Origin: Lachnospiraceae bacterium
GTDB taxonomy: Bacteria > Bacillota > Clostridia > Lachnospirales > Lachnospiraceae
Assembly (NCBI GenBank): GCA_014804755.1
Contig: JAAUZE010000012.1
Location: 215,183-279,182 of the forward strand
Reading direction: 5' to 3'
Length of the DNA stretch: 64,000 nucleotides
Part shown: positions 1 through 8,538 of the stretch, piece by piece
How positions within the stretch are numbered: the first letter of the stretch is position 1
Layout of the letters: each line of letters starts with the position of its first letter
Notes under the pieces: generated by a model
The model's input: only the letters and a program-made list of their open reading frames with translations
Databases searched by the model: none
Told to the model about the DNA's origin: nothing
Translations under genes and position numbers: made by a program

Positions 1-380
1 CGCTGGAGCTTGCGCGCAGAAGCCGCGGTACGCCGCGGCTGGCAAACCGTATTTTAAAACGTGTTCGTGATTTTGCGCAGGTCCGCTATGACGGTGTGAT
101 CACGAAGGAGGTTGCCGAGACCGCATTAAATCTGCTTGAGGTGGATAAAATGGGACTCGATCATGTGGATCGCAATATTCTCCACACCATGATCGATAAA
201 TTTGCAGGAGGTCCGGTCGGACTGGATACGTTAGCGGCGGCGATCGGCGAGGATGCGGGTACGATCGAGGATGTTTATGAACCGTATCTGATTCAAAACG
301 GTTTTCTCAACCGGACGCCGCGCGGACGCGTGGTGACGGATTTTGCGTATCATCATTTAGGGCTTGAAAATCCGCTATGA
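1..380 (+). CDS. ruvB: Holliday junction branch migration helicase RuvB, C-terminal part
   Basis: Only the last ~125 codons are in the window; the reading frame is open from base 3. RuvB is the hexameric AAA+ motor that drives branch migration of Holliday junctions together with RuvA. The visible part carries the sensor-2 stretch [10 protein letters not shown], followed by the C-terminal winged-helix DNA-binding domain ([11 protein letters not shown], then [16 protein letters not shown] and [17 protein letters not shown]), which is the standard end of the family. The start and Walker motifs lie upstream of the window. Its stop is followed by a 266-nt gap with a hairpin repeat and then zapA. 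Confidence 0.95.
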   Translation, partial: LELARRSRGTPRLANRILKRVRDFAQVRYDGVITKEVAETALNLLEVDKMGLDHVDRNILHTMIDKFAGGPVGLDTLAAAIGEDAGTIEDVYEPYLIQNGFLNRTPRGRVVTDFAYHHLGLENPL

Positions 381-461
381 TTTGATATAATAGATGTAGT
401 ATCCTGTTTGTGAAATGTACGCAATATTTTGTGGCGTGCGGATACGGCAGGATGGAAGGGG

Positions 462-636
462 AACACAGAAGGTCGGACATGGGAAGTCCGAGAGTGAACA
501 ACAGAATCGGACACAGGATGTTTGAGAGGGAACAACAGGATTGGACATAAAATGTCCGAGAGGGGAACAATCCTGATCGGGCACGGGAAGTCCGTAAGGG
601 GAACGAAGGAAATTGGACAACCGGTGTCCAAGAGGG
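462..636 (+). repeat. Five-copy degenerate tandem hairpin repeat upstream of zapA
   Basis: Five units start with CGGACA/TGGACA at 474, 508, 542, 578 and 614, so the period is 34, 34, 36 and 36 nt. Most units hold a small inverted repeat, for example CGGACAT/GTCCG in unit 1, TGGACAT/ATGTCC in unit 3 and TGGACA/GTGTCC in unit 5. Each palindrome is followed by a purine stretch close to GAGAGGGGAACAA that resembles a Shine-Dalgarno site, and the last one (AGAGGGG, about 625-632) is the likely ribosome-binding site of zapA. The rest of 381-646 shows no open gene I can support. Confidence 0.85.
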
Positions 637-646
637 GTTCGGTACG

Positions 647-1054
647 ATGGCGAATAAAAATGATACGGAAGTGGTGATCGGCGGCAAGCTTTATACGTTG
701 AGCGGGTATGAGAGCGAAGAATATTTGCAGAAGATAGCCTCCTATATCAATAATAAGATCTCGGATTATGCAAAAATCGATTCGTTCAGACGACAGCCGC
801 TGGATACACAAAATGTATTGCTGCATTTGAACATTGCGGACGATTATTTTAAGGCCAAAAAGCAGATTTCCCTTATGGAGGAGGATCTGCAGGCAAAGGA
901 AAAGGAGCTTTATGATTTAAAGCATGAGCTGATCGCTACGCAGATCAAGCTTGATAATTCCGAAAAAAGCTTAAAAGGCGTCCAAAGTGAACTACAGGAA
1001 AACGCCAAGCAGATCGTACGTTTGGAAACGAAGTTAAAGGATTCTAAAAAATAA
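647..1054 (+). CDS. zapA: Cell division protein ZapA-like
   Basis: 135 residues. The N-terminal ~60 residues (TEVVIGGKLYTLSGYESEEYLQKIASYIN) fit the ZapA beta-hairpin/helix domain, and the rest is a long, highly charged coiled coil from about residue 65 to the end. ZapA proteins bind FtsZ, cross-link protofilaments and stabilise the Z ring at mid-cell. The protein is longer than the ~85-residue Bacillus form because of the extended coiled coil. The start follows AGAGGGG. Position after ruvB and before a U32 peptidase-family gene fits the arrangement common in Clostridia. A terminator follows at once. Confidence 0.85.
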   Translation: MANKNDTEVVIGGKLYTLSGYESEEYLQKIASYINNKISDYAKIDSFRRQPLDTQNVLLHLNIADDYFKAKKQISLMEEDLQAKEKELYDLKHELIATQIKLDNSEKSLKGVQSELQENAKQIVRLETKLKDSKK

Positions 1055-1061
1055 AAGGAGG

Positions 1062-1087
1062 GGGCTGTCATAGGACAGCCCTTTTTT
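1062..1087 (+). terminator. Intrinsic terminator after zapA
   Basis: GGGCTGTC (1062-1069) pairs with GACAGCCC (1074-1081) around a 4-nt loop and is followed by six T residues. Confidence 0.85.
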
Positions 1088-1092
1088 GACTT

Positions 1093-3414
1093 ATGACAGG
1101 CACAGTCGGTTCAGCGTGGTCCAGCGCCGGAAACAAAAATTCGGAGGAAAACAGAATAAAACGGACGGAGCTGCTTGCGCCTGCCGGAAATTATGAGTGC
1201 TTTCTTGCGGCTATTCATGCGGGCGCGGACGCGGTTTATCTTGCCGGAAAACAGTTTGGGGCGCGTGCGGCGGCTGATAATTTCAGTGAGGACGAGCTGG
1301 TGTCGGCTATCCGTTATGCGCATTTGTTCGGGCGAAGGGTTTATATGACGGTCAACACGCTGCTAAAAGATGAGGAGCTTGACGGACTTTGTGCCTATCT
1401 TTCCCCCTATGTCGAAGCCGGTCTGGATGCAGTCATTGTGCAGGATTTCGGTGTGTTATCCGTGATAAAAAAAGAATTTCCCTATCTTGCCATTCATTGC
1501 AGTACGCAGATGACGATCACGGACGAGTGGGGCGTCAGACTGGCGAAGGAGCTTGGCGCGGTGCGCGTCGTTCCTGCAAGAGAACTGTCAATTGACGAAA
1601 TACGGCGGATGAAACAAATATGTCCCGATATGGAATTGGAATGCTTTGTCCACGGCGCAATGTGTTATTGCTATTCGGGACAATGTCTGATGAGCAGCAT
1701 GATCGGCGGCAGGAGCGGAAACCGGGGTGCGTGTGCGCAGCCGTGCCGCCTGCCGTATGAGGTGGAACGATCGGGAAACGTGTATGCACTAAGCTTGAAG
1801 GATTTATGTGCCGTACAGCTGATACCGGAATTGCTGGAAGCAGGAATTGATTCTTTTAAGATTGAGGGACGGATGAAAAACGCGGAATACTGTGCAGGTG
1901 TGACCGCGGTATACCGCGCCGTGATGGATCGCGTTTTTGCGGACGGAAAGGCGGCGCAGGGCGTGACACAGGACGAACTCGCTTTGCTTCGCGGGTTGTA
2001 TGTCCGAAGCGAGATTAGTGACGGATATTATCATTGCCGGTCAGGCGGACATATGCTGACGCAGGGAAAACCGGGTTACCGCGGCTGTGAAGAATCCGTG
2101 CTTGCCACGCTTCGGGAACGCTGTTTGGAACAAAAGCCCGTCATTCCCGTGACGATGACACTTTCCATGGCGGTCGGACGAAAGGCGCGCCTGACGGTCT
2201 GCCGCGATGAGACGGAAGTAATTTGTGAGGGAGAGATTGTGCAGGCGGCGGCAAACAAACCGCTGACTGAAGAGGAACTGAGAAAACGGCTTCAAAAAAC
2301 GGGAGGAACGCCATTTTCGGTGACGGAGCTTACCATTTCCATGACGGAGGCTGTGTTTATGCCGGTCGGGCAATTAAACGAGCTGCGCAGGGAAGCGCTC
2401 AGCCGCATGGAGGAGGCACTGCTGATTCGCTATGAAAGGGAAAGAGAAGGCGGGCGGCAGGAAAGCATGAAAGCGCCTCTTTGTGAAAAAACAGACCGGA
2501 CAGCGCGCGGACAAAACGCAGCAGCAGCGCGCGGCTATCTTGCCGTTGTTGACAGCGCGGAGCAGCTTGCCGTGTGTGCCGCGCATCCGTTACTGCAGGG
2601 GATCTGTGTCCCTGTAGACGTCTATGAAGCGTACCGGCGTGAGAACGGGACAACAGCGCATTTGTCAAAGCAGAGCAAACAGACGGAGGATGCCCGGTCA
2701 AAAGCGTATTATCTCTATCTGCCCCGGATATTACGAAATAAAGATACAGAGCGGCTTACAGGGAAGATAAGAGCGCTTGCCGAAAGCGGCGCGCCGATCG
2801 ACGGAATTTATGTGCATACGGCGGGAGAGTATCGTTATGCGGCGGATCTTGCCGAAACACTGGGCAAAAAGCCGCAGGAATTTTTGTTCGGTTCCCCGTT
2901 TTTATACTGTATGAATACAGAGTCCGTGCGGTTTTGGCGGGCAAGGCTGTGTGCGCTGTCCGTGCCATATGAATTATGTGAGAAGGAAGTCTATGCTCTT
3001 TTGAAGAGAGTGGGACAGGCGGGCGTTTCCGGCTTGGAGATGCCGGTTTACGGGCATATACCGACAATGGTGACGGCAAACTGTATCGTCCGGTCATTTG
3101 ACCGGGCACACTGTCCGAAGCCGGAGAAACAGACATGGTTAAAGGACCGGACCGGGCAGCGGATGTATGTGAAAACGGAATGCGGCGTCTGTCTGAATAC
3201 AATCTACAACAGTGTGCCGCTTTCCATGCATAAGCACATGCCGAAGCTGCAAAAGCTATATGAGGATCAAATGATTGGCGCTTTTACACTGAATTTTACG
3301 ATGGAGAGCGCGGCGCGTACAAAAGAAATACTTGACTTTTATTTGCATCCGACCGCGGATGCATGGACGCCCGGAACATACACGAACGGGCATTTTCAGC
3401 GAGGTGTCGTTTAA
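1093..3414 (+). CDS. U32 peptidase family protein (collagenase-like / RlhA-type)
   Basis: 773 residues. The N-terminal half is a typical U32 domain: ELLAPAGNYECFLAAIHAGADAVYLAG near the start, a TIM-barrel-like region, and the family signature around residues 183-215 with CYCYSGQC, GNRGAC and CRLPY cysteines. The second half matches the extended U32 architecture of RlhA-like proteins. Some U32 members are needed for tRNA or rRNA hydroxylation (E. coli TrhP, RlhA) and others were called proteases; which applies here cannot be told. The annotated ATG sits in the tail of the zapA terminator without a ribosome site. GGAGG at 1143-1147 precedes an in-frame ATA at 1156, where the conserved sequence begins. 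The stop overlaps the next start (TAATG). Confidence 0.85.
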   Translation: MTGTVGSAWSSAGNKNSEENRIKRTELLAPAGNYECFLAAIHAGADAVYLAGKQFGARAAADNFSEDELVSAIRYAHLFGRRVYMTVNTLLKDEELDGLCAYLSPYVEAGLDAVIVQDFGVLSVIKKEFPYLAIHCSTQMTITDEWGVRLAKELGAVRVVPARELSIDEIRRMKQICPDMELECFVHGAMCYCYSGQCLMSSMIGGRSGNRGACAQPCRLPYEVERSGNVYALSLKDLCAVQLIPELLEAGIDSFKIEGRMKNAEYCAGVTAVYRAVMDRVFADGKAAQGVTQDELALLRGLYVRSEISDGYYHCRSGGHMLTQGKPGYRGCEESVLATLRERCLEQKPVIPVTMTLSMAVGRKARLTVCRDETEVICEGEIVQAAANKPLTEEELRKRLQKTGGTPFSVTELTISMTEAVFMPVGQLNELRREALSRMEEALLIRYEREREGGRQESMKAPLCEKTDRTARGQNAAAARGYLAVVDSAEQLAVCAAHPLLQGICVPVDVYEAYRRENGTTAHLSKQSKQTEDARSKAYYLYLPRILRNKDTERLTGKIRALAESGAPIDGIYVHTAGEYRYAADLAETLGKKPQEFLFGSPFLYCMNTESVRFWRARLCALSVPYELCEKEVYALLKRVGQAGVSGLEMPVYGHIPTMVTANCIVRSFDRAHCPKPEKQTWLKDRTGQRMYVKTECGVCLNTIYNSVPLSMHKHMPKLQKLYEDQMIGAFTLNFTMESAARTKEILDFYLHPTADAWTPGTYTNGHFQRGVV

Positions 3415-6335
3415 TGGTAAATCTGTATTACGATGGTTCACGATATCTGATAGCGATCCTGTTTGCGCTCTATACGCTGGAGAGCTTTCTTTCTTTGGCT
3501 AGAGACGGGAAACGCGGATATACGAGACAGTATTTTTATATATTTCTGATTCATCTGACCGGATTTTTTGTGCTGTGTCTGAAAAAAGAGGACTATTTTT
3601 ATCTGATCTTTTTTGCCATACAACAGGTGGTATTCCTTTTGATGAGGAATCTATATAAAATAATCTATCCGCAGTTTCATCGGGCGCTCTTAAATCATAT
3701 GTTCATGTTTTTGTGTACGGGAATGATCGTGATTGCGCGGATTTCCGTCACAAAAGCTGTCCGGCAGTTTGCGATCGCGATCGTGTCTTTGGCGCTCACG
3801 CTGATTGTGCCGATTTTAATGAAAAAAGTACGGCTGTTGAAAAAACTGACTTGGGGCTATGCGCTGTGCGGTCTGATCGCATTGGGTGTCGTGCTCCTGC
3901 TCGGAGCGGCAACAAACGGTTCTAAAATTTCTTTTTCCTTGTTTGGGTTCACGTTTCAGCCATCCGAATTTGTCAAGTTGCTATTTCTGTTTTTTCTGGC
4001 GGCGGTTTTGTGCGAAAAACCGAATTGGAAAAACATTCTTCTCTCTGCGCTTGTCAGCCTGCTCTATGTGATGATTCTTGCGGCCTCAACGGACTTGGGC
4101 AGTGCGGCGATCTTTTTTGTCATGTATGTGTTTGTACTGTATGCCGCAACCGGAAAGTTCCGCTATGTTTTCCTGTCTGCCGTCACAGGGCTTTTCGGGT
4201 GTATGGCGGCGTATAAGCTGTTTTATCATGTGAAAGTGCGGGTTGCGGTATGGCTTGATCCGTGGAAGGATGTGACGGGCAAGGGCTATCAGCTTGCGCA
4301 GTCGCTCTTTGCGATCGGCACGGGAGGCTGGTTCGGTTTCGGGCTGTGTCAGGGTGCGCCGGAAAGCATTCCCTATGTGGAGGCGGACTTTATATTTTCC
4401 GCCATTGCGGAGGAGCTGGGCGTGCTCTACGGTGTTTGTCTCATCCTGCTGTGTCTGGCATGCTTTTTTACCTTTATTCAGATTTCTCATGGCATGAAAG
4501 AGCCGTTTTACAGGCTGCTTTCGTATGGCATCGGTGTGATTTATATTTTTCAGGTATTTTTGACGATCGGCGGCGGGATTAAGCTGATTCCTCTGACGGG
4601 CGTTACGCTGCCGCTGGTCAGCTATGGCGGCAGTTCGGTCATGGTCACGATCCTCATGTTTGCCGTTGTGCAGGGTGTGGTCGTGTGGAGTGCAGATCGG
4701 GAGGAAGAAGAACTGACGGACATCGATCTGCAGGAGGAAGTACAATGGCAGGAAGGCGTGCAATTAGAGGAAGAAGTACAATGGCAGGAAGGCGTACAAT
4801 TGGATGACGAAATACAGCCGCAGGCAGAGGCGCGATTGGATGGTGAAATACAGCCGCAGCCTGCGTCCGCAGATTCCGGTGAGACCGCGGAAAACATACG
4901 CTGGAAGGCGGCTGCAAAGGCAGTTTCCCTGCGGCGGCGGACGTTTTTGCCTGTGGGATTGTTTTCCGTGCTTTTTCTGGCGATGGCGGGATATCTATTA
5001 TTTTTTATGACCGTACAGCGGGAGACGGTGGTGAATCATCCGTATAATATTACGCGGCAACAGGCGTTGTCGGCATTAAATGTACGCGGAACGATCAAAA
5101 CGGAAAACGGCGAGGTGCTTGCGTATACAAGACCGGAGGAAGACGGGACGGAGACACGCCGTTATCCGTATGAGGCCATGTTTGCGCATGTGGTCGGGTA
5201 TGCGGCGAACGGCGGCATGGGAATCGAGTCTTCCATGAACTATAATCTTGTCAGTTCTCACCAGTCGATCAGCGGGCAGATTGCCAATGATCTGAATAAT
5301 GAAAAAAACAGGGGAGATACAGTGATCACGACCTTAGACGTCAGCTTACAGGAGTTGGCGTACCGTCTTTTGGGAGCGGAAAACGGTGCGATCGTGGTGA
5401 TGGAGCCTTCGACGGGCAGGATTCTCGCTATGGTATCAAAGCCCGATTTTAACCCGAATGAGATTGAGGAAATCTGGGACGATCTGATTGAGGATGAGGA
5501 CAGCTCCGTTTTGGTAAACCGCGCGACGCAGGGAATGTATCCGCCCGGTTCTACCTTTAAGATCTTTACTGCGTTGGAATATATCAGGGAGAATCCGACG
5601 GGAATACAGGATTATTCTTATCGGTGCGGCGGAAATTACAGCACGGAGGACGGAGACGCCATTCACTGTTACGGGCATCATGCGCATGGGACGCTCTCTT
5701 TTGAGCAGTCGTTTGCGCGGTCCTGCAATTCTTCGTTTGCAAATATCGGTATGACGCTGGACCGTCAAAAATTCGGCGAGACGCTGGAAGCACTCTATTT
5801 TAACGAAGCGCTCCCAGGTGCGCTTAGGACGAATACAAGCCGTGTGTCGATGGGGTGGGATACGGAGGACGACGCGATGCTGCAATCCGCGATCGGACAG
5901 GGAGAAACCCTCATGACGCCGCTGCATTTGTGTATGGTGACCTGTGCGATCGCAAACGGTGGGGAACTGATGTCTCCCTATGTGGTGTCCCGTGTGGAGA
6001 ATTATGAAGGCGGCCTTGTGCGCAAGTATGAGCCGCAAAGCTGCGGCAGAATCCTCAGCAGTGCGGAGGCGGAGCAGCTGACGGAACTGATGATAGCGGT
6101 ATGTGATTACGGTACCGGTTATCGGTTGGAAGATGAGGCGTTTGTCGTGGCAGGAAAGACCGGCTCCGCGGAATTTGATGAGTCGGCAGACGGTGCGCAT
6201 GCATGGTTTACCGGCTTTGCGCCGGCGGACGATCCGAAGATTGCTGTCACCATTATTGTTGAGGAAGCGGGAGCGGGCGGAGATTATGCCGTTCCGATCG
6301 CCCAAATGCTGTTTCGGGAGTATTTGAATCGGTAA
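3414..6335 (+). CDS. FtsW/RodA glycosyltransferase fused to a class B penicillin-binding transpeptidase
   Basis: 973 residues, starting at the ATG that overlaps the preceding stop. Residues ~1-425 form a multi-span SEDS domain with conserved segments such as FQPSEFVK, DPWKDVTGKGYQLAQS and FIFSAIAEELG, the family that polymerises lipid II. Residues ~430-500 are an acidic, glutamine-rich linker made of 12-residue repeats. A membrane anchor at ~520-545 precedes the transpeptidase domain with S713-TFK (SxxK), S770-CN (SxN) and K915-TG (KTG), so all three catalytic motifs are intact. One polypeptide therefore carries both glycan polymerisation and cross-linking, normally done by RodA-PBP2 or FtsW-PBP3 pairs. 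Whether it serves elongation, division or sporulation is not shown. Confidence 0.92.
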   Translation: MVNLYYDGSRYLIAILFALYTLESFLSLARDGKRGYTRQYFYIFLIHLTGFFVLCLKKEDYFYLIFFAIQQVVFLLMRNLYKIIYPQFHRALLNHMFMFLCTGMIVIARISVTKAVRQFAIAIVSLALTLIVPILMKKVRLLKKLTWGYALCGLIALGVVLLLGAATNGSKISFSLFGFTFQPSEFVKLLFLFFLAAVLCEKPNWKNILLSALVSLLYVMILAASTDLGSAAIFFVMYVFVLYAATGKFRYVFLSAVTGLFGCMAAYKLFYHVKVRVAVWLDPWKDVTGKGYQLAQSLFAIGTGGWFGFGLCQGAPESIPYVEADFIFSAIAEELGVLYGVCLILLCLACFFTFIQISHGMKEPFYRLLSYGIGVIYIFQVFLTIGGGIKLIPLTGVTLPLVSYGGSSVMVTILMFAVVQGVVVWSADREEEELTDIDLQEEVQWQEGVQLEEEVQWQEGVQLDDEIQPQAEARLDGEIQPQPASADSGETAENIRWKAAAKAVSLRRRTFLPVGLFSVLFLAMAGYLLFFMTVQRETVVNHPYNITRQQALSALNVRGTIKTENGEVLAYTRPEEDGTETRRYPYEAMFAHVVGYAANGGMGIESSMNYNLVSSHQSISGQIANDLNNEKNRGDTVITTLDVSLQELAYRLLGAENGAIVVMEPSTGRILAMVSKPDFNPNEIEEIWDDLIEDEDSSVLVNRATQGMYPPGSTFKIFTALEYIRENPTGIQDYSYRCGGNYSTEDGDAIHCYGHHAHGTLSFEQSFARSCNSSFANIGMTLDRQKFGETLEALYFNEALPGALRTNTSRVSMGWDTEDDAMLQSAIGQGETLMTPLHLCMVTCAIANGGELMSPYVVSRVENYEGGLVRKYEPQSCGRILSSAEAEQLTELMIAVCDYGTGYRLEDEAFVVAGKTGSAEFDESADGAHAWFTGFAPADDPKIAVTIIVEEAGAGGDYAVPIAQMLFREYLNR

Positions 6336-6350
6336 ACGGAGCAATACTAT

Positions 6351-6379
6351 TTGCATATTATGTCCGATTCATGTATACT
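6351..6379 (+). promoter_or_regulatory. SigA-type promoter for the NUDIX gene
   Basis: TTGCAT (6351-6356), 17-nt spacer, TATACT (6374-6379), about 75 nt upstream of the start at 6454. Confidence 0.6.
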
Positions 6380-6453
6380 TGTTTCAGGAAAAGCGCATGG
6401 TGCGTCCGCGTCATGACGCATCGGGCATACACACGTCGAACGGAGGAATTGCA

Positions 6454-6906
6454 ATGATTGAAGCAACGAGCTGCGGCGGTGTGGTTATTTTTCGCGGTAA
6501 GATCCTGCTCCTCTACAAGAATTTCCGCAATAAATATGAGGGCTGGGTGTTGCCGAAGGGAACTGTGGAAAAGGGCGAAGATCATATGGAGACGGCGCTC
6601 CGGGAGGTGTTGGAGGAATCGGGAGCAAAAGCGTCCATCATGAAATATGTCGGTCAGAGTGAATACACCTTTACTGTTCCCGAAGGGATCGTTTCAAAAT
6701 GCGTGCATTGGTATCTGATGATGGCGCAGAGCTATTACAGCAAGCCCCAACGCGAAGAATATTTTGTCGATTCGGGATTCTATAAGTATCACGAAGCATA
6801 CCATTTGCTGAAATTTTCCAATGAGAAGCAGATTTTGGAAAAGGCGTACCAGGAATATTTGGAAATGAAAAAAACAAGCAAGTGGACATTACCACACAAC
6901 TGTTAA
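6454..6906 (+). CDS. NUDIX hydrolase
   Basis: 150 residues from the ATG preceded by CGGAGGA (6441-6447). The NUDIX box spans residues 36-58: G36, E42, R50-E51, E54-E55 and G57 match the GX5EX7REUXEEXGU pattern, so the metal site looks complete. NUDIX enzymes cleave nucleoside diphosphates linked to another moiety; the substrate cannot be read from the sequence. The protein is a single NUDIX domain with a short helical C-terminus. It has its own promoter and ends in a terminator shared with the convergent HD-GYP gene, so it appears to be monocistronic. Confidence 0.88.
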   Translation: MIEATSCGGVVIFRGKILLLYKNFRNKYEGWVLPKGTVEKGEDHMETALREVLEESGAKASIMKYVGQSEYTFTVPEGIVSKCVHWYLMMAQSYYSKPQREEYFVDSGFYKYHEAYHLLKFSNEKQILEKAYQEYLEMKKTSKWTLPHNC

Positions 6907-6955
6907 AAAGAACTGCCGCAGGCGCAAGCAAAAAGCGAAGCGGCAGTTCTTTTTT
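6905..6955. terminator. Bidirectional terminator between convergent genes
   Basis: AAAAAGAACTGCCGC (6905-6919) pairs with the arm at 6940-6955 (GCGGCAGTTC followed by T6). Poly-A on one side and poly-T on the other let it work on both strands. It overlaps the stop codons of both flanking genes (TAA at 6904-6906 and TAA on the minus strand at 6954-6956). Confidence 0.85.
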
Positions 6956-8015
6956 ATAAAATAGCAGTGATCTCCAGTTTGGGGAAGCTGCGCATATCGA
7001 TGATCCCATTCTCCGTTTCGATGATCGGACGCGAGAGATTGTCGGGATTCACCATGCGGACAGTTGCCGGAGAATATTGTTCGTCATTGAGTGTTACAAC
7101 ATGTCCGACCTGATGCGCTGCAATGTGCATGAGGATTCGCTTGACGACGGTAAGATCGTACTGATAAAGCCCGCCGCGCTCAAAATTCGTGATAACCTGA
7201 AACGGATTGAGCGAATTGCGGTAGCTTCGCGCGCTTGTCATCGCATCGTAGCCGTCAACGATCGCCATATATTTGGCAAAGCGGTCAATGGCGTCTCCCA
7301 TGAGCTTATTCGGATAGCCTGTTCCGTTGTCGCGCTCATGATGCATTAAGGCGGCGTTGATGATATGCTGGTCGATCGGCTGGTTCTTCAACAGGTCGTA
7401 GCCGATGGTCGTGTGGGTTTTCATCCAGTTAAATTCAAAATCAGTGAGTTTTCCGACCTTCCAGATGAGTTTGTTCGGCAGTTTCAGCTTGCCGATGTCA
7501 TAAAGAAAACCGCAGAGGATCATCAGATTTGATTCGTTCTCGTCAAAATCCAGCCATGAAGCAAAGACGCCCGCGATCAGCGCGGCATTTAAGCAGTGCG
7601 CGTAAGTAACGTTATCCTCGCTTGGCAGCATGCTGTAGAGCATATCGAGCAGCAGATCGCCGTCACCGACATTGTCGTAGAGAGTGTGGTAGATGGTTAA
7701 CAGAATATCTGTGTTAATGTAGATACGATCCTCCATAACATCATTGATCATCTGCTTATAGGTATTTAACTGTGTCTGATATTGTTCCGAGAAGCTCTTG
7801 AATGCGCGGCTGCATGCGATCTTCTCATAGTGTGTCGTTGTGTAATCCTCAGGTTCCATCACGGTAACGACCATGATTTGATAACGTTTGAGTTTATCGA
7901 TCATGCCCTGATCGAGCTTCGTTCGCGCAGGACAGATCACACCGCTCCTCATGGAAACAGCATCCTCCGCAAGCTCCATTCCCGGTTGTAAAGCGACAGT
8001 TGCAACACTGATCAT
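6954..8015 (-). CDS. HD-GYP family protein, altered HD motif
   Basis: 353 residues. An N-terminal region of ~100 residues resembles the domain often preceding HD-GYP (VALQPGMELAEDAVSMRSGVI). The catalytic-type domain follows, with HCLNAALIAG, GFLYDIGKLKLP, HTTIGYDLL and HHERDNGTGYP. HD-GYP proteins hydrolyse cyclic di-GMP using a metal centre. Here the family HD pair reads Y172-D173: the codon at 7500-7502 (plus-strand ata) gives Tyr, one base from His. The GYP motif and the other histidines are kept. Activity may be reduced or lost, leaving a binding or signalling role. The start follows AGGGGGG, and the gene converges on the NUDIX gene. Confidence 0.85.
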   Translation of the reverse strand: MISVATVALQPGMELAEDAVSMRSGVICPARTKLDQGMIDKLKRYQIMVVTVMEPEDYTTTHYEKIACSRAFKSFSEQYQTQLNTYKQMINDVMEDRIYINTDILLTIYHTLYDNVGDGDLLLDMLYSMLPSEDNVTYAHCLNAALIAGVFASWLDFDENESNLMILCGFLYDIGKLKLPNKLIWKVGKLTDFEFNWMKTHTTIGYDLLKNQPIDQHIINAALMHHERDNGTGYPNKLMGDAIDRFAKYMAIVDGYDAMTSARSYRNSLNPFQVITNFERGGLYQYDLTVVKRILMHIAAHQVGHVVTLNDEQYSPATVRMVNPDNLSRPIIETENGIIDMRSFPKLEITAIL

Positions 8016-8042
8016 ATGTAATCCCCCCTCTTTCTACTATTT

Positions 8043-8071
8043 ACTATAAATTATTCTGCGGGATTGTGCAA
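8043..8071 (-). promoter_or_regulatory. SigA-type promoter for the HD-GYP gene
   Basis: On the minus strand TTGCAC (8066-8071), a 17-nt spacer and TATAGT (8043-8048), ending 28 nt from the start codon. Confidence 0.6.
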
Positions 8072-8141
8072 TGAAAACTGTTAAAACTTCTCAAGATGTG
8101 TTATGATGATTACATCATGTATTTTTTTGAGGAATATGCCT

Positions 8142-8462
8142 ATGTGGTTTCATCATCCGCTCATGGTATCAGAGAGCCTGAAAAAAAAAGAAAAGAAAAT
8201 ATGCCGTAAGCTGCGGTTCGGTATCGGCATGACGAATGTCTATGTGATCGTTTTAGGCAGCGGCACAAATCTGTTTGACATTTATCATTGTGCGTTTTTT
8301 AAGTTCCGTTTTCTTCGCAGGAGAAGTCTGTGCATTGTCGGGCTTGCGGACAGTCATGAGGCGGCGGTCACGATGCTTACGGAATTTATGGCAGATATTT
8401 ATCAAAAAACTGGCAATACTGATTTTAAGTCCTGCTTTATGCAGCCGGACAAGCCGTGCTGA
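8142..8462 (+). CDS. Small protein of unknown function
   Basis: 106 residues from the ATG at 8142, which lies ~10 nt behind GAGGA (8128-8132); ATG 8136 is an alternative. A -10-like TATGAT at 8102-8107 supports transcription starting just before it. The protein is basic at the N-terminus (KKKEKKICRKLRFG), then has a hydrophobic stretch (NVYVIVLGSGTNLFDIYHC) and a mixed C-terminal helix (AAVTMLTEFMADIYQKTG). There is no signal peptide. I do not recognise the family. It is followed 10 nt later by a 21-codon reading frame and then the DUF2953-GerW pair, so it may share their transcript. Confidence 0.6.
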   Translation: MWFHHPLMVSESLKKKEKKICRKLRFGIGMTNVYVIVLGSGTNLFDIYHCAFFKFRFLRRRSLCIVGLADSHEAAVTMLTEFMADIYQKTGNTDFKSCFMQPDKPC

Positions 8463-8472
8463 GGAGGACGCG

Positions 8473-8538
8473 ATGCTGATCACACTGTTTATCCTGTTAG
8501 TATTACGGAATATGCTTGGGATTCTGAGGTTATTATGA
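8473..8538 (+). CDS. Very short hydrophobic ORF coupled to the next gene
   Basis: 21 residues, almost wholly hydrophobic (MLITLFILLVLRNMLGILRLL). It has a strong ribosome site GAGGAGGA (8461-8468) and its stop overlaps the following start in an ATGA (8535-8538). The strong site and overlap suggest real translation, either as a tiny membrane peptide or as a leader that couples ribosomes to the DUF2953 gene. No homology call is possible at this size. Confidence 0.45.
   Translation: MLITLFILLVLRNMLGILRLL

Noticed and set aside
462..636. CRISPR array
   Set aside because: The 34-36 nt units are degenerate throughout, with no constant repeat and unique spacers, and no cas genes are near.
353..826. 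Long minus-strand frames opposite the zapA repeat
   Set aside because: They arise from the tandem repeat, giving repetitive proteins rich in Cys, Pro and Ser, and overlap zapA.
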